A stretch of 64,000 bases of DNA from Lichenostomus cassidix. Lineage: Eukaryota; Chordata; Aves; Passeriformes; Meliphagidae. Where the stretch lies: positions 22,292,943-22,356,942 of the forward strand of contig CM039211.1 of assembly GCA_008360975.2 (NCBI GenBank). The letters run 5' to 3'. Made by a program: the position numbers and the translations under genes. Every line of letters starts with the position of its first letter. The first letter of the stretch is position 1. Below are positions 49,001 to 62,881 of the stretch, piece after piece. The notes beneath the pieces are model-generated. The model saw only the letters and a list, made by a program, of their open reading frames with translations, ran no database searches and had not been told where the DNA came from.

Positions 49001-50699
49001 TAACAAGGACAGCCTTTAACTTCTAAACACATTTCATAACTCAGCAGTGAATCCTTGTTGTCCTTGTATTTCTGTGAAAATCATTATCTGACAGACCCCA
49101 GAAACAATCATGTTCTGACATTGAAATAGTCTCTGAGCTTCAAGCCATGCCTCTGAAATCCTTAGTTTTCTTTAAGCAACATATCATCTCTATGACTTAT
49201 CACAATACACAGTTTAAAGCTGTTACAGATTCTTCTATATGCCATTATTTAACTGTAGGGTGTATGAGCACTTGCAGTTTCTCTGCAATATTGCCATCTT
49301 TCTTTTGGAAAGAGACCACAGAAGTTTCCCTCTTTCTGTGTGTAAAAGTACGGCTTTGAATTTGCTGGCAATTTTTGCTGATTAATTGGAATGTATTACC
49401 ATAAATAAGAAATAGAAAAATCAAGACTCCAGAAACGAAAATTATCTACAAAATCAGAGAACACCTTTTGCATCTATACCTAACTCTGCACAGTTCATTA
49501 TCCAGTATTCTCGGGTTTTTTTGTTTTGAAGATCTACCATTTTTCTTGGGACCACGTTCCACATGCAAAGTGATGAATTGTCATGAGTTATCCCTTGTAT
49601 GTCTCATACCCTTTTACCCTTTGTCATTTGAGCTAATATTTTGGATATATATTTCTCTATACTATTCTACTTTCATGTCCATTTTTGCAAACTAAGTAAT
49701 TCTCAGATAAGCAGATAGAAGTAAAATAGCAACTTTGCCCATGAGAATAGTGAATAAAACCTTACCTTTAAAGTTCCTTGGCACACAGATTCTTTTTGTA
49801 TTTATGGTTATCAGCAGCAAGTGTTTCGGGATCTAATCCACAGCTGAGGTCCTATATAATATTGCAGCGCAAAATAAAAATTACCTAATAAAAGCAGCAG
49901 TGTGCAAGAACAACTTTCAAAGTGGATGGGTGTGTTACATAAGTTTGGAATTTCCCACTAAAATGTTTTATACATTTCACTGAGGAAGTTTGACGTTAGC
50001 AAGCAGTGCTCAACCTACAGTTTGCATAGCAAGATTATAGCAGAGGCTTTGTGTGCCTTGATGTTGTTATCCTGACTGTTGAGCTGCAGTGCACAGAATC
50101 TCTCAGTGAGGTTTTACTGGTGAAGCAAAAAGTGGGCATGGAGAATTACCAAAGTTCGAAATTCTTAATTAAAAAACCTAAAGAATTTTATTTTAAAGCA
50201 AAACTTTTACCCAGTTCTTTGGCAATGCCTATAATTTACTAGTAAATATAAATTCACTATTGTAATGTTTTTTCTTTTATAAAACCTTGATAGTTGTAAT
50301 TCATAAGTGGTTGTCCTACACATAACTTACTTGAATACCTCTGTATTTTTTGGAATTAACAGTTATACTTTGACTCAGTGGTGATTCAGCTGAATGATTC
50401 CTTTGAAGCAATAATGAACATATATACTAAGCATATTTAATGTGCTATTTTTTTATGATACACATATATTAAAAAGAACCCAAATCCACAACAAAATGCA
50501 GTGGGCAAATGTATTACACTTTGTAATTTCTGGATAAAATGAAACACTATTACTATTTGATCTCTGAGAAAAATTATAGACAATTATTCTTTTGTAATTG
50601 TTTTCACAAGTCACGTCCAGAAAAGTATGTAGTTATATAGCATCTTACAATGCTAGATTTACTGCAAAATTCCCACATTAGTTGCAGTGTAATTATGGT
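46084..50699. other. AT-rich non-coding stretch
   Basis: No gene is recognised. Homopolymer tracts lie near 46645-46665 and 46797-46806. The open frame 47430-47756 (minus, 108 codons) has no identifiable domain. I see no transposon termini. Confidence 0.55.
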
Positions 50700-51230
50700 T
50701 GTGATACCTTTTTCTGGTCCAAATAACGAGCCAGACACAATTAGGTGATTAAAATATGGTTACATTTATAAAGATTTCTTTATGATGCACAACACACTGA
50801 AATACATGCTGAAAATCCACAGAGGATGCACAATGTAATATAAAGCAGGCACAATTTTTTATGTTTATTAGATTAGCATAACTGACAAAAATCCCCATTT
50901 AGAGACACAGGCGATGAGGTAAATCAAATCCCCTTTGGTTCGACCCTTTTCTGAAACCCCCTCTTTAGATACTAACTAAACCTTGTTTGTGAGAAAGTGT
51001 CTCGAGAAGCTGTTTTAACCTTGGTTCTCAGAAGAAGCAAGATTAGTATTGGAGCCTTTAGGAATGTGTTTTTTCTTTCTGTCTAACAGAGTAGGTGAAA
51101 TGCTAGCTACACATCTAAGTAGTTATACAATAATAGTCTACACAGTTACAAATATATATAAAGAAGGTATAGAAAGAAAAAGGCAAAAATCAGTTTGGCA
51201 TCAGTTGGACAGAATCAAATGGTGAATTAC
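50700..51230 (-). mobile_element. Possible degraded LTR (antisense), unproven
   Basis: The segment begins around TGTGATACC and 'tggtccaaataacgagccagacacaattaggtgatt'. It continues with 'tatggttacatttataaagattt', a layout that resembles the antisense 3' part of avian endogenous-retrovirus LTRs, with TTTAT-type polyadenylation signals on the opposite strand. No clear target-site duplication or matching 3' terminus can be defined, so the right limit is a guess. It could equally be unique sequence. Confidence 0.3.
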
Positions 51231-53144
51231 TACAACACGTATGGATAATCTGTCCCTCCACATATCTTCTTAGAATGTTATAGAGTAAAAATTAAAATGA
51301 TACCTGAGCACTCACACAAAAGTATGAAACACCAATGGAAATCCATCAGAGGCATCCAGGACCAGGAGAACACAAAGTGAGTTCAAGCATGATTTCCTAA
51401 TCATATAAAGAGCTTCCATTCCCTGCCCAATCTGTCCTTTCCAGGCATAATGTGCTTGAGACCAAAATGGATAAGGAACCAGATGCCCCTTCCACAGTAC
51501 TCACCTAAAATAAAGGCTAACTGATGAAAGAATCAGAAAGATCAAAACCTCTTGGACTAACAACATTGCTCCACTGTGACAAGTGTCTATTATTCACTTG
51601 TGCCACTTAACAGCCTGGACTATTAGATATACATATTACATGGTTTACCATTTTTGTAGCAGCTAAAGACAAAGGAAACACCTTTTTTTTAAGAGAAGGG
51701 AAGTGATACTTATCTTTGCCAAGTTTTGCATTTTTTTAGTGTGGTTTTGGTACCTGGATCAATACAAAGCACATATGTGACATGTCCTTTTCAGCTCAGG
51801 TATGGCTTACTGCAACTACTGCTGTTCTGCCCCATGCTGGCAGCACAGTGTCCCTCAGCAATCTGGGAATCCCACTGATGTCAGCAGTGGGTTTCAGTGT
51901 CCCCTACAAAAAAAGGCTTAGCTGAAGGGCCTCAGGAGAGGAACGTGGATTTGTTTTTTAACAGAAAGGCATTATTAGTGTCCCTCAGATGAGAAAAGGA
52001 GAGAAAGAAATGGAAAAAGATGGAAGTCAGATGTCTCATCATTACTGCAACTACAATAATTCACTGTCCTTGAGGTGAAAAACAAGTGAACAAGAGAAAT
52101 ACTGTCAACCTTATCTCCCTCAAAGAAACTGTCCACAGATGAAAGCTCTGTCTTTTAAACTTCCTTCACTGAATTTTTTATAGCAAAATGCACAGTGCTT
52201 CTAAGAAGAAAAGTAGGGTATGTCCCCATGACACAAGTATAACCTTTTGAATAGGATTAATCCATGAAATACTTAGAAGTCTTTCTCATTTGGGAGCAGT
52301 TAGAGCAAAAGCAGTGCAATATGTCCATCAGACAATGGCTGTCTGGTGGAAACCACTCAGTAGCACCGTCAAGGATGGTGTAGCACGGGCTGCAGGCTCT
52401 TTCTTACTCCCATTCAGACAAGGAGAGCTCTCCCTGCTCACTCTGCAGTGTGTCACTGGCACGGCAGAGTGGGGCAGCTCTGATACCAGCTAGGACTTGG
52501 CAGGATACAGACATACATTAAAGCACTTCCTCTCATCAAGTGCGTAGCTTAGGTGAAATAGCCATTTTTATGATGTAAAAAAAGTCTTTGAAAAGAAAGC
52601 CTTTGTCAATATCTGGCTCATCCTTTATTTCTTCTCCGCTCTCAATGAGAAATGAAGGACAGCAGGGTTTTTTCTGCGCTAAATACTTTTAATCTCCAGG
52701 TGATTTTTAAAGGAAGTTTTATTACAAAGATAGTGCTTTTAGACAATCATGTTCTTTCTTTAGTATTGAATTTGTTATCATCCACAATATTGCTTCTTAA
52801 ATTTCCTGAGCATAAAGTAATAGTACTAATCCCAAGGCCTCTCTTCTAATTGCAGTAAATTAATGATTAAAGTGCTCTAAAAATTATTTTAGAAATTAAT
52901 TCTGAGTACAAAATGTGCAGTTTGATTTCAATTTCTGCTTATACAATACACTCTTGGAATTTGTTTGCAGTATCTGACCAGTGTTTTTTCAGTTAATTCC
53001 CATCAGTTCTCATCATTTTCTGCATGAATACTTGTACACTTTGAATATCTATAATATTATCAGAAATGTATCACCTGTTGAACTCTACTCTGATAAATAG
53101 GATGTCAAAAAATCACTCCAATTTATCTTATTTTACCTAAACTT

Positions 53145-53192
53145 ATCTATTTATTTATTTATCTATCCCTATGTATATATATATATATATAT
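53145..53192. repeat. (TTTA)n and (TA)n microsatellites
   Basis: Five TTTA/TATT-type units at about 53147-53162 are followed by TCTATCCCTATG and then an uninterrupted TA run of about 10 units (53173-53192). Confidence 0.85.
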
Positions 53193-54631
53193 CCCTCTCA
53201 CCACTGTCTTAATGGCAAGTGTATTTCTGGGTAGAAGGGATGACAGTCAAGCACCTATGTATTCAAGTAATTGCTTGCAACAAGAAGAGGCAGAAAGGGC
53301 CAGGATACAGCTGCTCATGAGTGAAAACAACGCTGAGTAAGCTCTAACTAATCACAGAGACTAGACTTTGCTTTGTTCCTTATCCGACATCTATGAGGAA
53401 ATATCAGGGGCAAATGCAAGGATTAGTCTGTGACAGCAATTTTCAGCAATGCATGAATATCTAGAATCCTATCAAAGTAAAAACACACTTCTGTTTGAAT
53501 GAATGGCTAAAAATTATAATTAATGTCCTTTATTTTACCACTGTAAATATAAAGCATGTTTTTACATCTAGAGATATAGAATTGTTCAGTACAGCTGTAT
53601 GATGCTAAAGTGTTCTGGATGAGGAAATGACCTCATACACTTCGTTGTGTTACTTTTAGGCCTATACTATGATACTGTGGAGAAGAAAAAAAAAAGAAAT
53701 ATTTTTCATCTCTTATGGGCATGATGCAAATTTGAGATTCAGAAACTTACTTTGGTTATGTCTATCTAAAATAATTCTTAACTTTGAGTAGTTGGGGTTA
53801 ATGAATCTACTCCATACTATAAGCCCCTGGTTAAATATTATTAACTTCCACAGCCCTCAGATTTTCAGTGTTGGAGTGAGATCCTTCTGAAACATTCAGG
53901 AAATTATTTTTATTTTTTTCTGAGGTGGGTAAAAGAACTTTATTTTGAAACTACAATGGCTTTACAAAGCTGTTGTCTTGATATATTGAATAATTGTTTG
54001 CATCCTAAGCAGCAAAATTCTGACAGATAGGAACTTGATTTACAGGCATAACTGCTGAAAACAAAGTAGTTAAGAAAAAGATGCTTTTCATACTTCTGTT
54101 ATTTCAAATTTAATTGAACAAAAATACCTAATTTTTAAATCTGTTGTCTGAGTAGGAGGTTATTATTTGTTTCATAAATAAATGTGTAAATTAATATTTT
54201 TGAAAAATGTATTCCTTTGACCTAATACAGAATAAAACAAAGATGTTTTGCTCTTTCCTAGCTATTTACCCTACTAGGGTAGATAGGATAATCAAAATAT
54301 TATGTGTTGTAAGGATAGGAGAGGATTAGTGTCTGTCTGCATAAAAAGTTCTTTAAAGAGGATGTTTGATAACTGAGGTTTTTCAAGACTCCCATGCTTG
54401 TCCTTGAACATCCTATAAGAGGACAGCTATCAGGTGTAAACGAGATATGAGTTGGAGGTCTGTGGGTTTCTCATTTGAATGCAGAGAATACTGGATCAGG
54501 AGTAAGCAGTCTCCACAGACAGTCATCTGAATATTTTGAGGGATTGTGATTGCAGGCGTGGAGCCTGTGGTCCAAGTGGACATCCTGCTGTGCAGTGCCA
54601 GCCTGTGCCCCTCAGTCTGCTCAGATAAGTC

Positions 54632-54694
54632 ACCAAACTCAGCCAGCAGGAGACCAAACTCAGCCAGCAGGAGACCAAACTCAGCCAGCAGGCA
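54632..54694. repeat. 21-bp tandem repeat, three copies
   Basis: ACCAAACTCAGCCAGCAGGAG is present at 54632-54652 and 54653-54673 and almost completely at 54674-54694. The period is a multiple of three, so all frames stay open. On the minus strand one frame reads LLAEFGL three times inside a 116-codon open frame (54413-54763). That frame has no recognised homologue and no supporting gene structure. Confidence 0.9.
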
Positions 54695-57600
54695 GTGGAG
54701 CTCATGCTTGCCTTCAAGTAACAAGTAGCTGTGGCTGTGTAACAAAAACTGTCCTAAACTCACAAGATTTTGGGGTCTTTTTTACAATAATAGTTGTAGG
54801 TGTGACATAGTCTTGAAGGAAGAGGAAATGAAGAATCTATGCTGTGAATTTCTGTCAAGTACAAAAAAAAGTTTTAATGGCAGATTGCTAAAATGCTCCT
54901 ATCACAGAGGTTTTCAGCATGGAAATGGTATAATTATTTCCCCTGTAGAAACAACCTCAGAAAGATTCTTAGTGGCAGCTAGTCTGCTGTGGAAAATGTA
55001 TGTGGAATATACATTTTAGAGCCAGTCTTGCATGACAAGTCTTGTTGGCTACCCAGGAGGCTCTTTCTGAGGCTGGTGTGCACTTACACATTATATCCTA
55101 GGATAACAATCTCCCTCTCAGTCTTTTCTTTAAAAATGTTGTGGCCATTACTCTGAGCTTTAACTGGGACTTAATTGGTCATACACTCTTTATTCTCTTT
55201 CCATCATACAAAGCTAAAGCTTCAAATTCACTTATTTCCTTCAGGATGCTACATTAAAAAAAAGGTTGGTCCTCTGGTTATTTTGTCATGTAACTTAGAA
55301 TACAAAATATAATGACTGTTGCTTTTTTCTCTAATGACTTCCTCCTGTATTAAGCATTTCTTTGAATTCCCTGGTGGCATCAAACCAGCAACAGGACACT
55401 GGTTATGTAGCAACAGGTTTCCTAAGCCCATTCCATTTTTTCCAGTTTGTTGTATAGCTTGTTGAGCACACCAATGACTAGGTCCTTGACAAAAAGATCA
55501 AAAGATATCAGTAAATTCAGGAGAAAGATTTTAGAAGTAATTTAGTTTATAACTCTGATAGCACAAATTTTTTTCCTATGGTGTTTAAGTACTGCTCTGT
55601 GCAACCTAATTTAAATCCCAAGCACAGGACAACACATTCCTGTTTTACTGCTGTATGATTTGGGATATGCACACCATTGGATGTTACTCCTATGGTCCAG
55701 TGCTTCATTATAAAAAGAAAAATAATAAATAAGGGAAACTCCCTTTATTTGAAGGGAAACTCCTGCATATTGATGATAAGCAGAAGCATTCTAGTTTTTA
55801 CATAGATCAGCTTGTGTTAGAAGTCAGCTACAGTCTTCTCAGTTTCTCAAAATGAATAATAGTGGTAGGGTATGTCCTAAGGAAGAGGCACAGTACTGAA
55901 TGATGTGGGCTATGGTTTGGGCCATCCTTTCAGAGATGCTGGAGCCTTGGAGCAGCACAGGACTCTGCTCTATCCTGAATGTTGCATTCTCTGCAGCTCT
56001 CAGACCTCTCTTGAGGTTTCTGCATCCACCTTTCCGCATATTCCCTACTCCAAGCAGCTGCATGATTTTCTCACTCCTCATCCCAGACCTGAGCTCAGCC
56101 TGGCTGGACCCACTGTGGGAACCCAGTGTGTTGGCTGTGCTCACACTGCCCACAGCTGTCATCAAGGTACAGAGAGAAGCAAGTACTCTGTGGACAGCTT
56201 GAGCATTTCTAGTAAACAAGGAGGGCAAAAGAAAGAACTGCAAGGTGTATGGAGCAAGGAGCTGCACCATGTGTGGGTGCTTCATACATAGGACTGTCTG
56301 CAATGTGAGAAGTAGAATGAAAGCTGAAATGCTGGAGAAGATGCTGAGAGCAGCTAAATTTATGAGAAGGAGAACTTTACATGAATGAGAGAGGATATGG
56401 AGGAGAATAGAGCAGAGGAGGTGACTCAGGCCTGAGCATCTGACTTAATCTCTGGGACAAAGAGACAAGGCTTGTGTGTTTCCTCCTTCCTGCCTGCCTG
56501 TCTGAGCACCAAGTCCTGAACTCTTCACTGTAGCAGCAGCCAAGGAAATGACAGTGCAGAATAGAAACCTGGGTACTTCTCAATTTTGTTACAATAGTAC
56601 TCTTGAAAAGAGAGTGGAAGGAAAGTGATAGTGAAATGTGCATTTTTTAGGAATGTGGCTGGATCTGAAGCCTGCACCCTGCCTCAATATCTGCATTATC
56701 AGACACAGATATTTCAGGATCAGCAACTCTTTCTTATTTTACTGTTAGATCAACATCATCAAAAGTCCTTGTTAAACCCGTGATTTTATTTTTTTTCTTA
56801 TTTGCTCCAGTTTGCCTCCATTTCCCTATAAGGGAATGTCCTAGAAATAAATACTCTGTTTTGCATACAGCTACAGTAAAGCTGCTTAGACAGAATTTGT
56901 GACTTCCTTTTCCTCTGTATAGAAATGGAAACTGTGTTGCTCCTTTTATAATAACCCATGGCCTTGCACGTGCACACATTTGCAATTTACCATTGCTGGC
57001 ACAAAAAAATCTTTTAGCCTCTCAACTGCTCAGGTTCTCCTGACTTTTCAACATCATTTCCCCACACTTTACCAAGAAAAGTACTCTTATTATGAGTAGC
57101 AAGGAAAACAATTTCATGCCTGTAGTCTTTAATTTACAGAATTTCTTCTTCTTCCATTATTTCTTGGGTTTCAACCTGTTAAGTTTTCCAAAACTACCCA
57201 GAAAAAAAATTACTATTTTGAAATTCCTATTTGCTGCCTTCCCAGTTTTTACAGATATGTGATTTGACTAAATATATTTTTAAAAAATCAGACAAACATC
57301 TGAACATATTCTTTATTGATCTGTCTCTAGAACTTGCAGTAGTCTTTATGTGAGAATTAATGCCCTACTGTTTTAAAAATGTAAACAAATGCCTTTATGT
57401 CCCATCCTCCTTTGTGATCATTGTTTCTATATGGTGAAGAATTCTTACCTCAGTAGTTTCATGCATTTCCCTTTCTTAGATGTTTACATGCTCCCAGAGT
57501 TTAATCTTCTTTTTAAGTAGCCAAAGGAAAGTATCCTGAAAATCTTCATGGGTATTCATGAGCATTTCCTACTGTTTATGGATTTAAGCAAAGCCTTAAA

Positions 57601-60340
57601 AAAATCTACATTAATACCAATGGTTTTTTTTTGTTATATGAGGAATCTTGTTCTCTACAGAGTTTTCCTACACATTGCTTAAGACATGAAGTCTTTATGA
57701 ATCCAGATCCAGAATTCCAGGTAGGAGCAAAGCAACACAATGTTTTTATAGCAAAGCTGAGATATGATTATGAATAAGGTCAGTATATGAGCTGCTGTCT
57801 TAGTAGACAAGGTAAGCATTACAGGGTTTTGTAATGAAATCTTGTTATGGCTTGTGGGCTGATGTAATAAGCAAAGGAAATATTGGCTCACTAGATCATC
57901 AGGGCTATGCTTCTAATCATCTCACTAAGAGAGGGTTTAAGTCTTTACACATGAGAAAAACGGGCTGTAGGAGCTGTGGAAAAATCCTGCTAGATTCTAT
58001 GTGAGCACTTTCAAATAGCAAGACAACTTCTTTCTGAGATTTGTGAAATTCATGACACAAAGTGGTGTCATGGATAAGGTGCGACGAATCACATATGAAT
58101 AAAAGTATGGCCTTAAAGTAATCAGTTAAACCAGATGACACAGCAGGACATGGAAAAGCTTTTTTCATTGCACATGCCTTGTGAAACAGCAAATTTAAAC
58201 TGAAGTAAAAGTTAAATTAGCCTGTTACTCAGCAAGACAATTTCAGGGATAGGATGTTGTTGGTGTATGGGGCAGAAAAGAAATTGAGCAAAGTGACTTG
58301 GAATCAGCTGTAGCTTGAGGAACTCTCATCCCCTGCTGGCTGTAGTTTATGGCCAATACAAGTCCTCCCAGGCAAGTGTCCAAAGCAAAGGGATGGCCAA
58401 GGCCCTTCAGGAGCACACAGGAACAGTTCTCAAGACCTTAACTCATGGATGGAGAGCCAGCTTGGCCAAGTGAAGCTCTGAATAAGCTGAAGACCCTAAA
58501 GGTAACAAGATTAAGTGTTGAGAAGGCATCAGTATACCTTTTAAATAAGCAGCATGATCCGTGGGACCATCTAGCTCCTTCTGTACTTGCATGCACCTTT
58601 GAAGATGTGAATGGAAAAAGGAATATATTTTCATTTTGGGTGCTGGCATGTTGCTCATCTGTTCATTTTATTGTTCATAGCAAATGTCAAGATGACATTT
58701 CCCAGATCTTCCTACACTCTCTGTATGGCTGTTGAGCTATGTGGATGAACTCTACAATTTCAACTCTTAAGTCCTAAATTTCAGTGCTGCTGTTTTAACC
58801 TGCGCCTTACAGTGAGCTTTAAAAGCAATTCAGTTCCTATATGGATAAAATAATAGTGTGGTACAAGAAAAATAAAAGAAAAAGGAAGCATGGCTTTTGG
58901 CCTGGAGGGTTCTGCATCACCCACCTAGAGAGACAGGAAAGGTAATTCTTATTTCATGTTCATTGAAGTATCAAGATGCAGCTGTATCATAGCCATTTCT
59001 CTCAAAATAATGCACAATAACTGTAACAATTTACTGAATAAAAAAAAATTAACTGTAATTTAATTACAGTAACTGACGAAACTGTTCCATAATTGAGTTG
59101 CTTACTGTGATAAAAAAAAGAATAGAAGTCATAGAGGTGTGACCAATTCTGTACTGAATGCTTTTGGAAAAGCTGGTTAGTATCACTTTCTGCAGCCCCT
59201 GGCTTGCTTTTCAAGCACTGACTAGGCTTGAGACTACTGAGCATTCTACAAGATAAGATCAGTGGTATTGGTGACTTGGTTGCAATGGAATGAAGAGTAA
59301 TCCTGCAAGAAATAATAATGAAGCATTAGAAAACAGCAAAAAAAAAGTTTAAGAATCGTGAGAAAATTGCTAGAAGCACTAAATGGACACTTATAACTGA
59401 GGAGACCTACTTAAAGCTAAATTACACTGTGGGATTTGAATGGTGCTCATTGCCAGGCAACAGCATTAAAAAAAGGGAGACATTTCAGATACTTGGTATT
59501 AGTATTTGCCTTCATGATACCTGAATTTACAGTATGCTGAGTGCCATAACATCCAAATTCTCATCAAAGAGGTTAAAAACTTTTAAAAACATTCATTATG
59601 CCGCAGGAAAAACCCAGAAATTCAGTGTTCACTATGAAAACAATTAACTGGAAACATGTAATTATTCTTGTCCCTAGGTGACTGACAGTTTCCAATAAGA
59701 GAGGAAAAAATTTTCAAAAAAATTTTGTCATCTACCTAACTAGAAAAAATTAACTTTACATTGTCTACTACTACTGTTGTAAGTAGTGCAAAATGCTAAT
59801 TTACTGAGAACTTCTAATAAAAAGAGACAATCTCCCCTGGGACTCATGGAACATAGATTAAAAAGAGCAACAGAAGGACACAATCTAAAAGCTGAAAATA
59901 GTTAAAATTAAACAAGAAACACTGCCTAACTCTGGGGTAGAAGAGGAGATTGACAAGTCTAGTATATCATCAGGAAGCTGCTGATAGCACTGATAACCCT
60001 TTTATGAGCCAGGAGCAAGAGGTGAGGGTGCTAAGAATGTTGGCAGGACTATGCCCACATCAGCCCACGGACAGACCCACCACATCCCAACAAACAGAGT
60101 GGTGCAGGGCTTGCCAGAGTCATCAGGGGTGGCCAAGGCCACCCGAATCTCATCTAGATCCTTTCCCTCAAACCTAATGTTTATACATGAATTTTACCCT
60201 CAAGTGAGGAAATGTATTCATCCTTGTGCAAATGGGAAGTGTATTTAGAAAAGAGGTGGAATTCTGTTTTCATGGAGTTATAAAGTGGGCTGCCTCTAGT
60301 TCACTAACATGAATTTGTTTTCGAAGAATACATGCTTGGG

Positions 60341-60353
60341 TTTTTTTTTTTTT
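60341..60353. repeat. Homopolymer T run
   Basis: An uninterrupted run of about 13 T follows GGG. Similar runs occur at 13590-13606 and 43420-43433. Confidence 0.8.
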
Positions 60354-62079
60354 TACATTTTAGAATGTCCTCTGAATTGTGAAAGATTGTAAAACTGTTT
60401 GGAACCCTTAATCTAAAAGGATGATGCCAGGATGATTTCCTGCTGTGATCCATGAACCTAACATAACATGTGTGGTCTTTTCAATGATGACTGTGTCTCA
60501 GTGTGAAAAATACCTTGTATTTGAGCTATTCTTATACATTTTATATAGGCTGCAAGCAATGTAGCATGCAATATTAAAGACACCTTTCAGAGTGGAGTGG
60601 AAAGCTGTGCTCATAATCGAAGTAGCCTTCAAGAACAGCAGAAGTCCAGGTCCAGAAAAGACCTGTTGATTTTCATACAGCTGGAGGTAGTGAGCAGGAA
60701 ATATCCTGAAGTGCTGAGCTCTTCTCTGTTGGCATTTGTACTTCTAAGCTTATCCCTGGAGATATTCAGTCTAGTACAGGAAGAGACAAATGTTTGAATA
60801 TCAAGTCACCTCAGTTTTGACATCTTAACATTTGAGAGGACTATAAGGAATTCTAAACAATTTTTCAGCACAGACAAGAAACTGAACTGGGAAAAGATCA
60901 GTGCTAATCTCTGCAAAGGGTGAATCCGTATCAGACAGTGCAGACCAGGAAGCTGTTTATATAGAGGTGTGTGATAAGCACCCAAGACTTGGGCTTGTTT
61001 CCTGTTAAATTGATGAAACTCAGCATGGGGCTTGCCTTTACCAAATGTTAATGATGAATAACCTCCTTGAAGTCTAAGCCTGAGTATCTCTGCAGAAAGC
61101 AGAAAACTGAAAGAAACTCTAAGTGTATGCACAGACTTAGGATTTTGTGCTCCTCCACTGGCTTTCTACCACTGGTTTGCTGTTGTTTAACATTCAGTGT
61201 CCATAGGCTACTTCTACCATTTACTGCTGTAGAACTACAGAGGCACATTTGCTGTTGCACAGCCAGGTAATTGGAGGTAAATACAAATAGAAATGAGGCC
61301 ATCGTTACGTGCTAGTGAACAGGAAGTAGATAAGAAGGTCCTTATTGTTGAAGTTATGAAGGAAATTGCCTTGGCTAAAATATCTCTTATGTAAAGTTCC
61401 TCAAACAATACCAGAATTTTGCATGCTTCATCATACCTTTGCACTCAGCTGGATACTTTGCTTGTAACTGTGGTGGAGGACTGCAGACATACAAATCACA
61501 AAAAATGTCAAGAGAACATCATCAGCTAACAATTATTTTGCTTCCCTTATCCACTAGTCATTCCCAGCCCCCTTTTTGGCAAGCGTCTCTTATCATTTTG
61601 GTAATGCTGACAGGAGATGAAACACACTAGTTGTGTAACCAGATGAGAAAATTAATGTGGAATCATAATGATGCACCTCAGCATTATGCCATCTTTATTC
61701 ATTTCACCCAACAACTTTAATAATCAAGTGTTCAATTCTCCAACATTAAATGGTAAGGACAGGAAAAAATTTATTTACTAATGTTTTGAATTAGCTAGTG
61801 GAGACACACAGTGCCTAAGTAAGTTGCTGTTGCAGGTTTTTTCATCTGAAAAACTAAAGCAGCCTTCTGTTCTTAATGGTAACATTTGCCACTGTGTCAT
61901 ATAATTGTTCTTCCCTCTTTCTCATTCCCTGTCTCCTAGGGAATTTTGTTCTTAAAAGGCAGTAGTAGCTTCTGATAGAAAATACAGTAGTACATTATAA
62001 TTACAAAGGAGAAGAGCAGCGAGTACCCCAAAAAACAAGCCGACACTATGTACACAGGGGTGGAAAAAAGTGCATTTGG

Positions 62080-62141
62080 ATTTTGTTTTTCTTTTTTGTC
62101 CTTGGTTGTTTTTTCTGGTTTGTTTTTTTTCTTGTTTTTTT
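62080..62141. repeat. T/G-rich tract, partner of the A/C-rich tract at 62452
   Basis: Nearly all T with interspersed G and C on the plus strand. Its complement resembles the A/C-rich tract 310 bases downstream, so a transcript could form an imperfect stem. Confidence 0.65.
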
Positions 62142-62451
62142 AAAATATTTTCTTTTCTACTGACAAAGAAACTTGATTGTGGCTAATTTCAAAGTTAAAG
62201 GATATATCTTCAAAGAACAAAATACATGTTTACCTTATTTGCATGTAGAAGTCCCTTCCATTCAAGCTTACAGCTGCCTGATTTCTTTTGGTATGTGTTT
62301 CCACATGTATTCCATGTCTGGGAAAAGTAGACTCTCTGTGATTCTGAGGTTCTGCATAATCCAGGAAATCTGTATAAAGTTCTAGAAAAAATGCCCAACG
62401 TTGCCCCAGTAGTTTGTTCTCTGCAACCACATTCTACTTGCAGCACTTGAA

Positions 62452-62519
62452 GAAAAAACAAAACCAAAACCAAACAAAAATGCACAAACAAAACCAACAT
62501 CAAAACAACAATAAAAAAA
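62452..62519. repeat. A/C-rich (AAAC)n-like tract
   Basis: Interrupted AAAC/AAACC units with almost no T or G on the plus strand. It is the imperfect inverse of 62080-62141. Confidence 0.7.
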
Positions 62520-62881
62520 TCCTTGGCTCTTATTTGTCTCCTGTTTTTTAAAGCATAGGTCAAGGGAGGGAGGAGAAGAGTCTTTCTTAATGTCTTGTTT
62601 CCTTCAGACTTTTTGTGCTTTATTAAACTTTGCTATATATTCATGTTGAATAAACATTAACAGTAGTTTTACCTATATGTAATTTATCTTGCCTTACTAT
62701 GAAAGTTTTGGGGCTAATTAAACTGAGGAAAGGCAATGCTTTAATGTAATAGAGGGATAATATTTGATTTAGTTCTTCAGCCACTCATTAACCTTAGATT
62801 GCAATACAGATTCTCAGAATGAGTTTGAGAAGACTATGTAACAACTGTGCTCAGCAATATTAACAAATGTGAGAATTTTCT

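Noticed and set aside
60000..60165. GC-richer block considered as a possible exon
   Set aside because: No frame gives a recognisable peptide, and splice-site context is not convincing.
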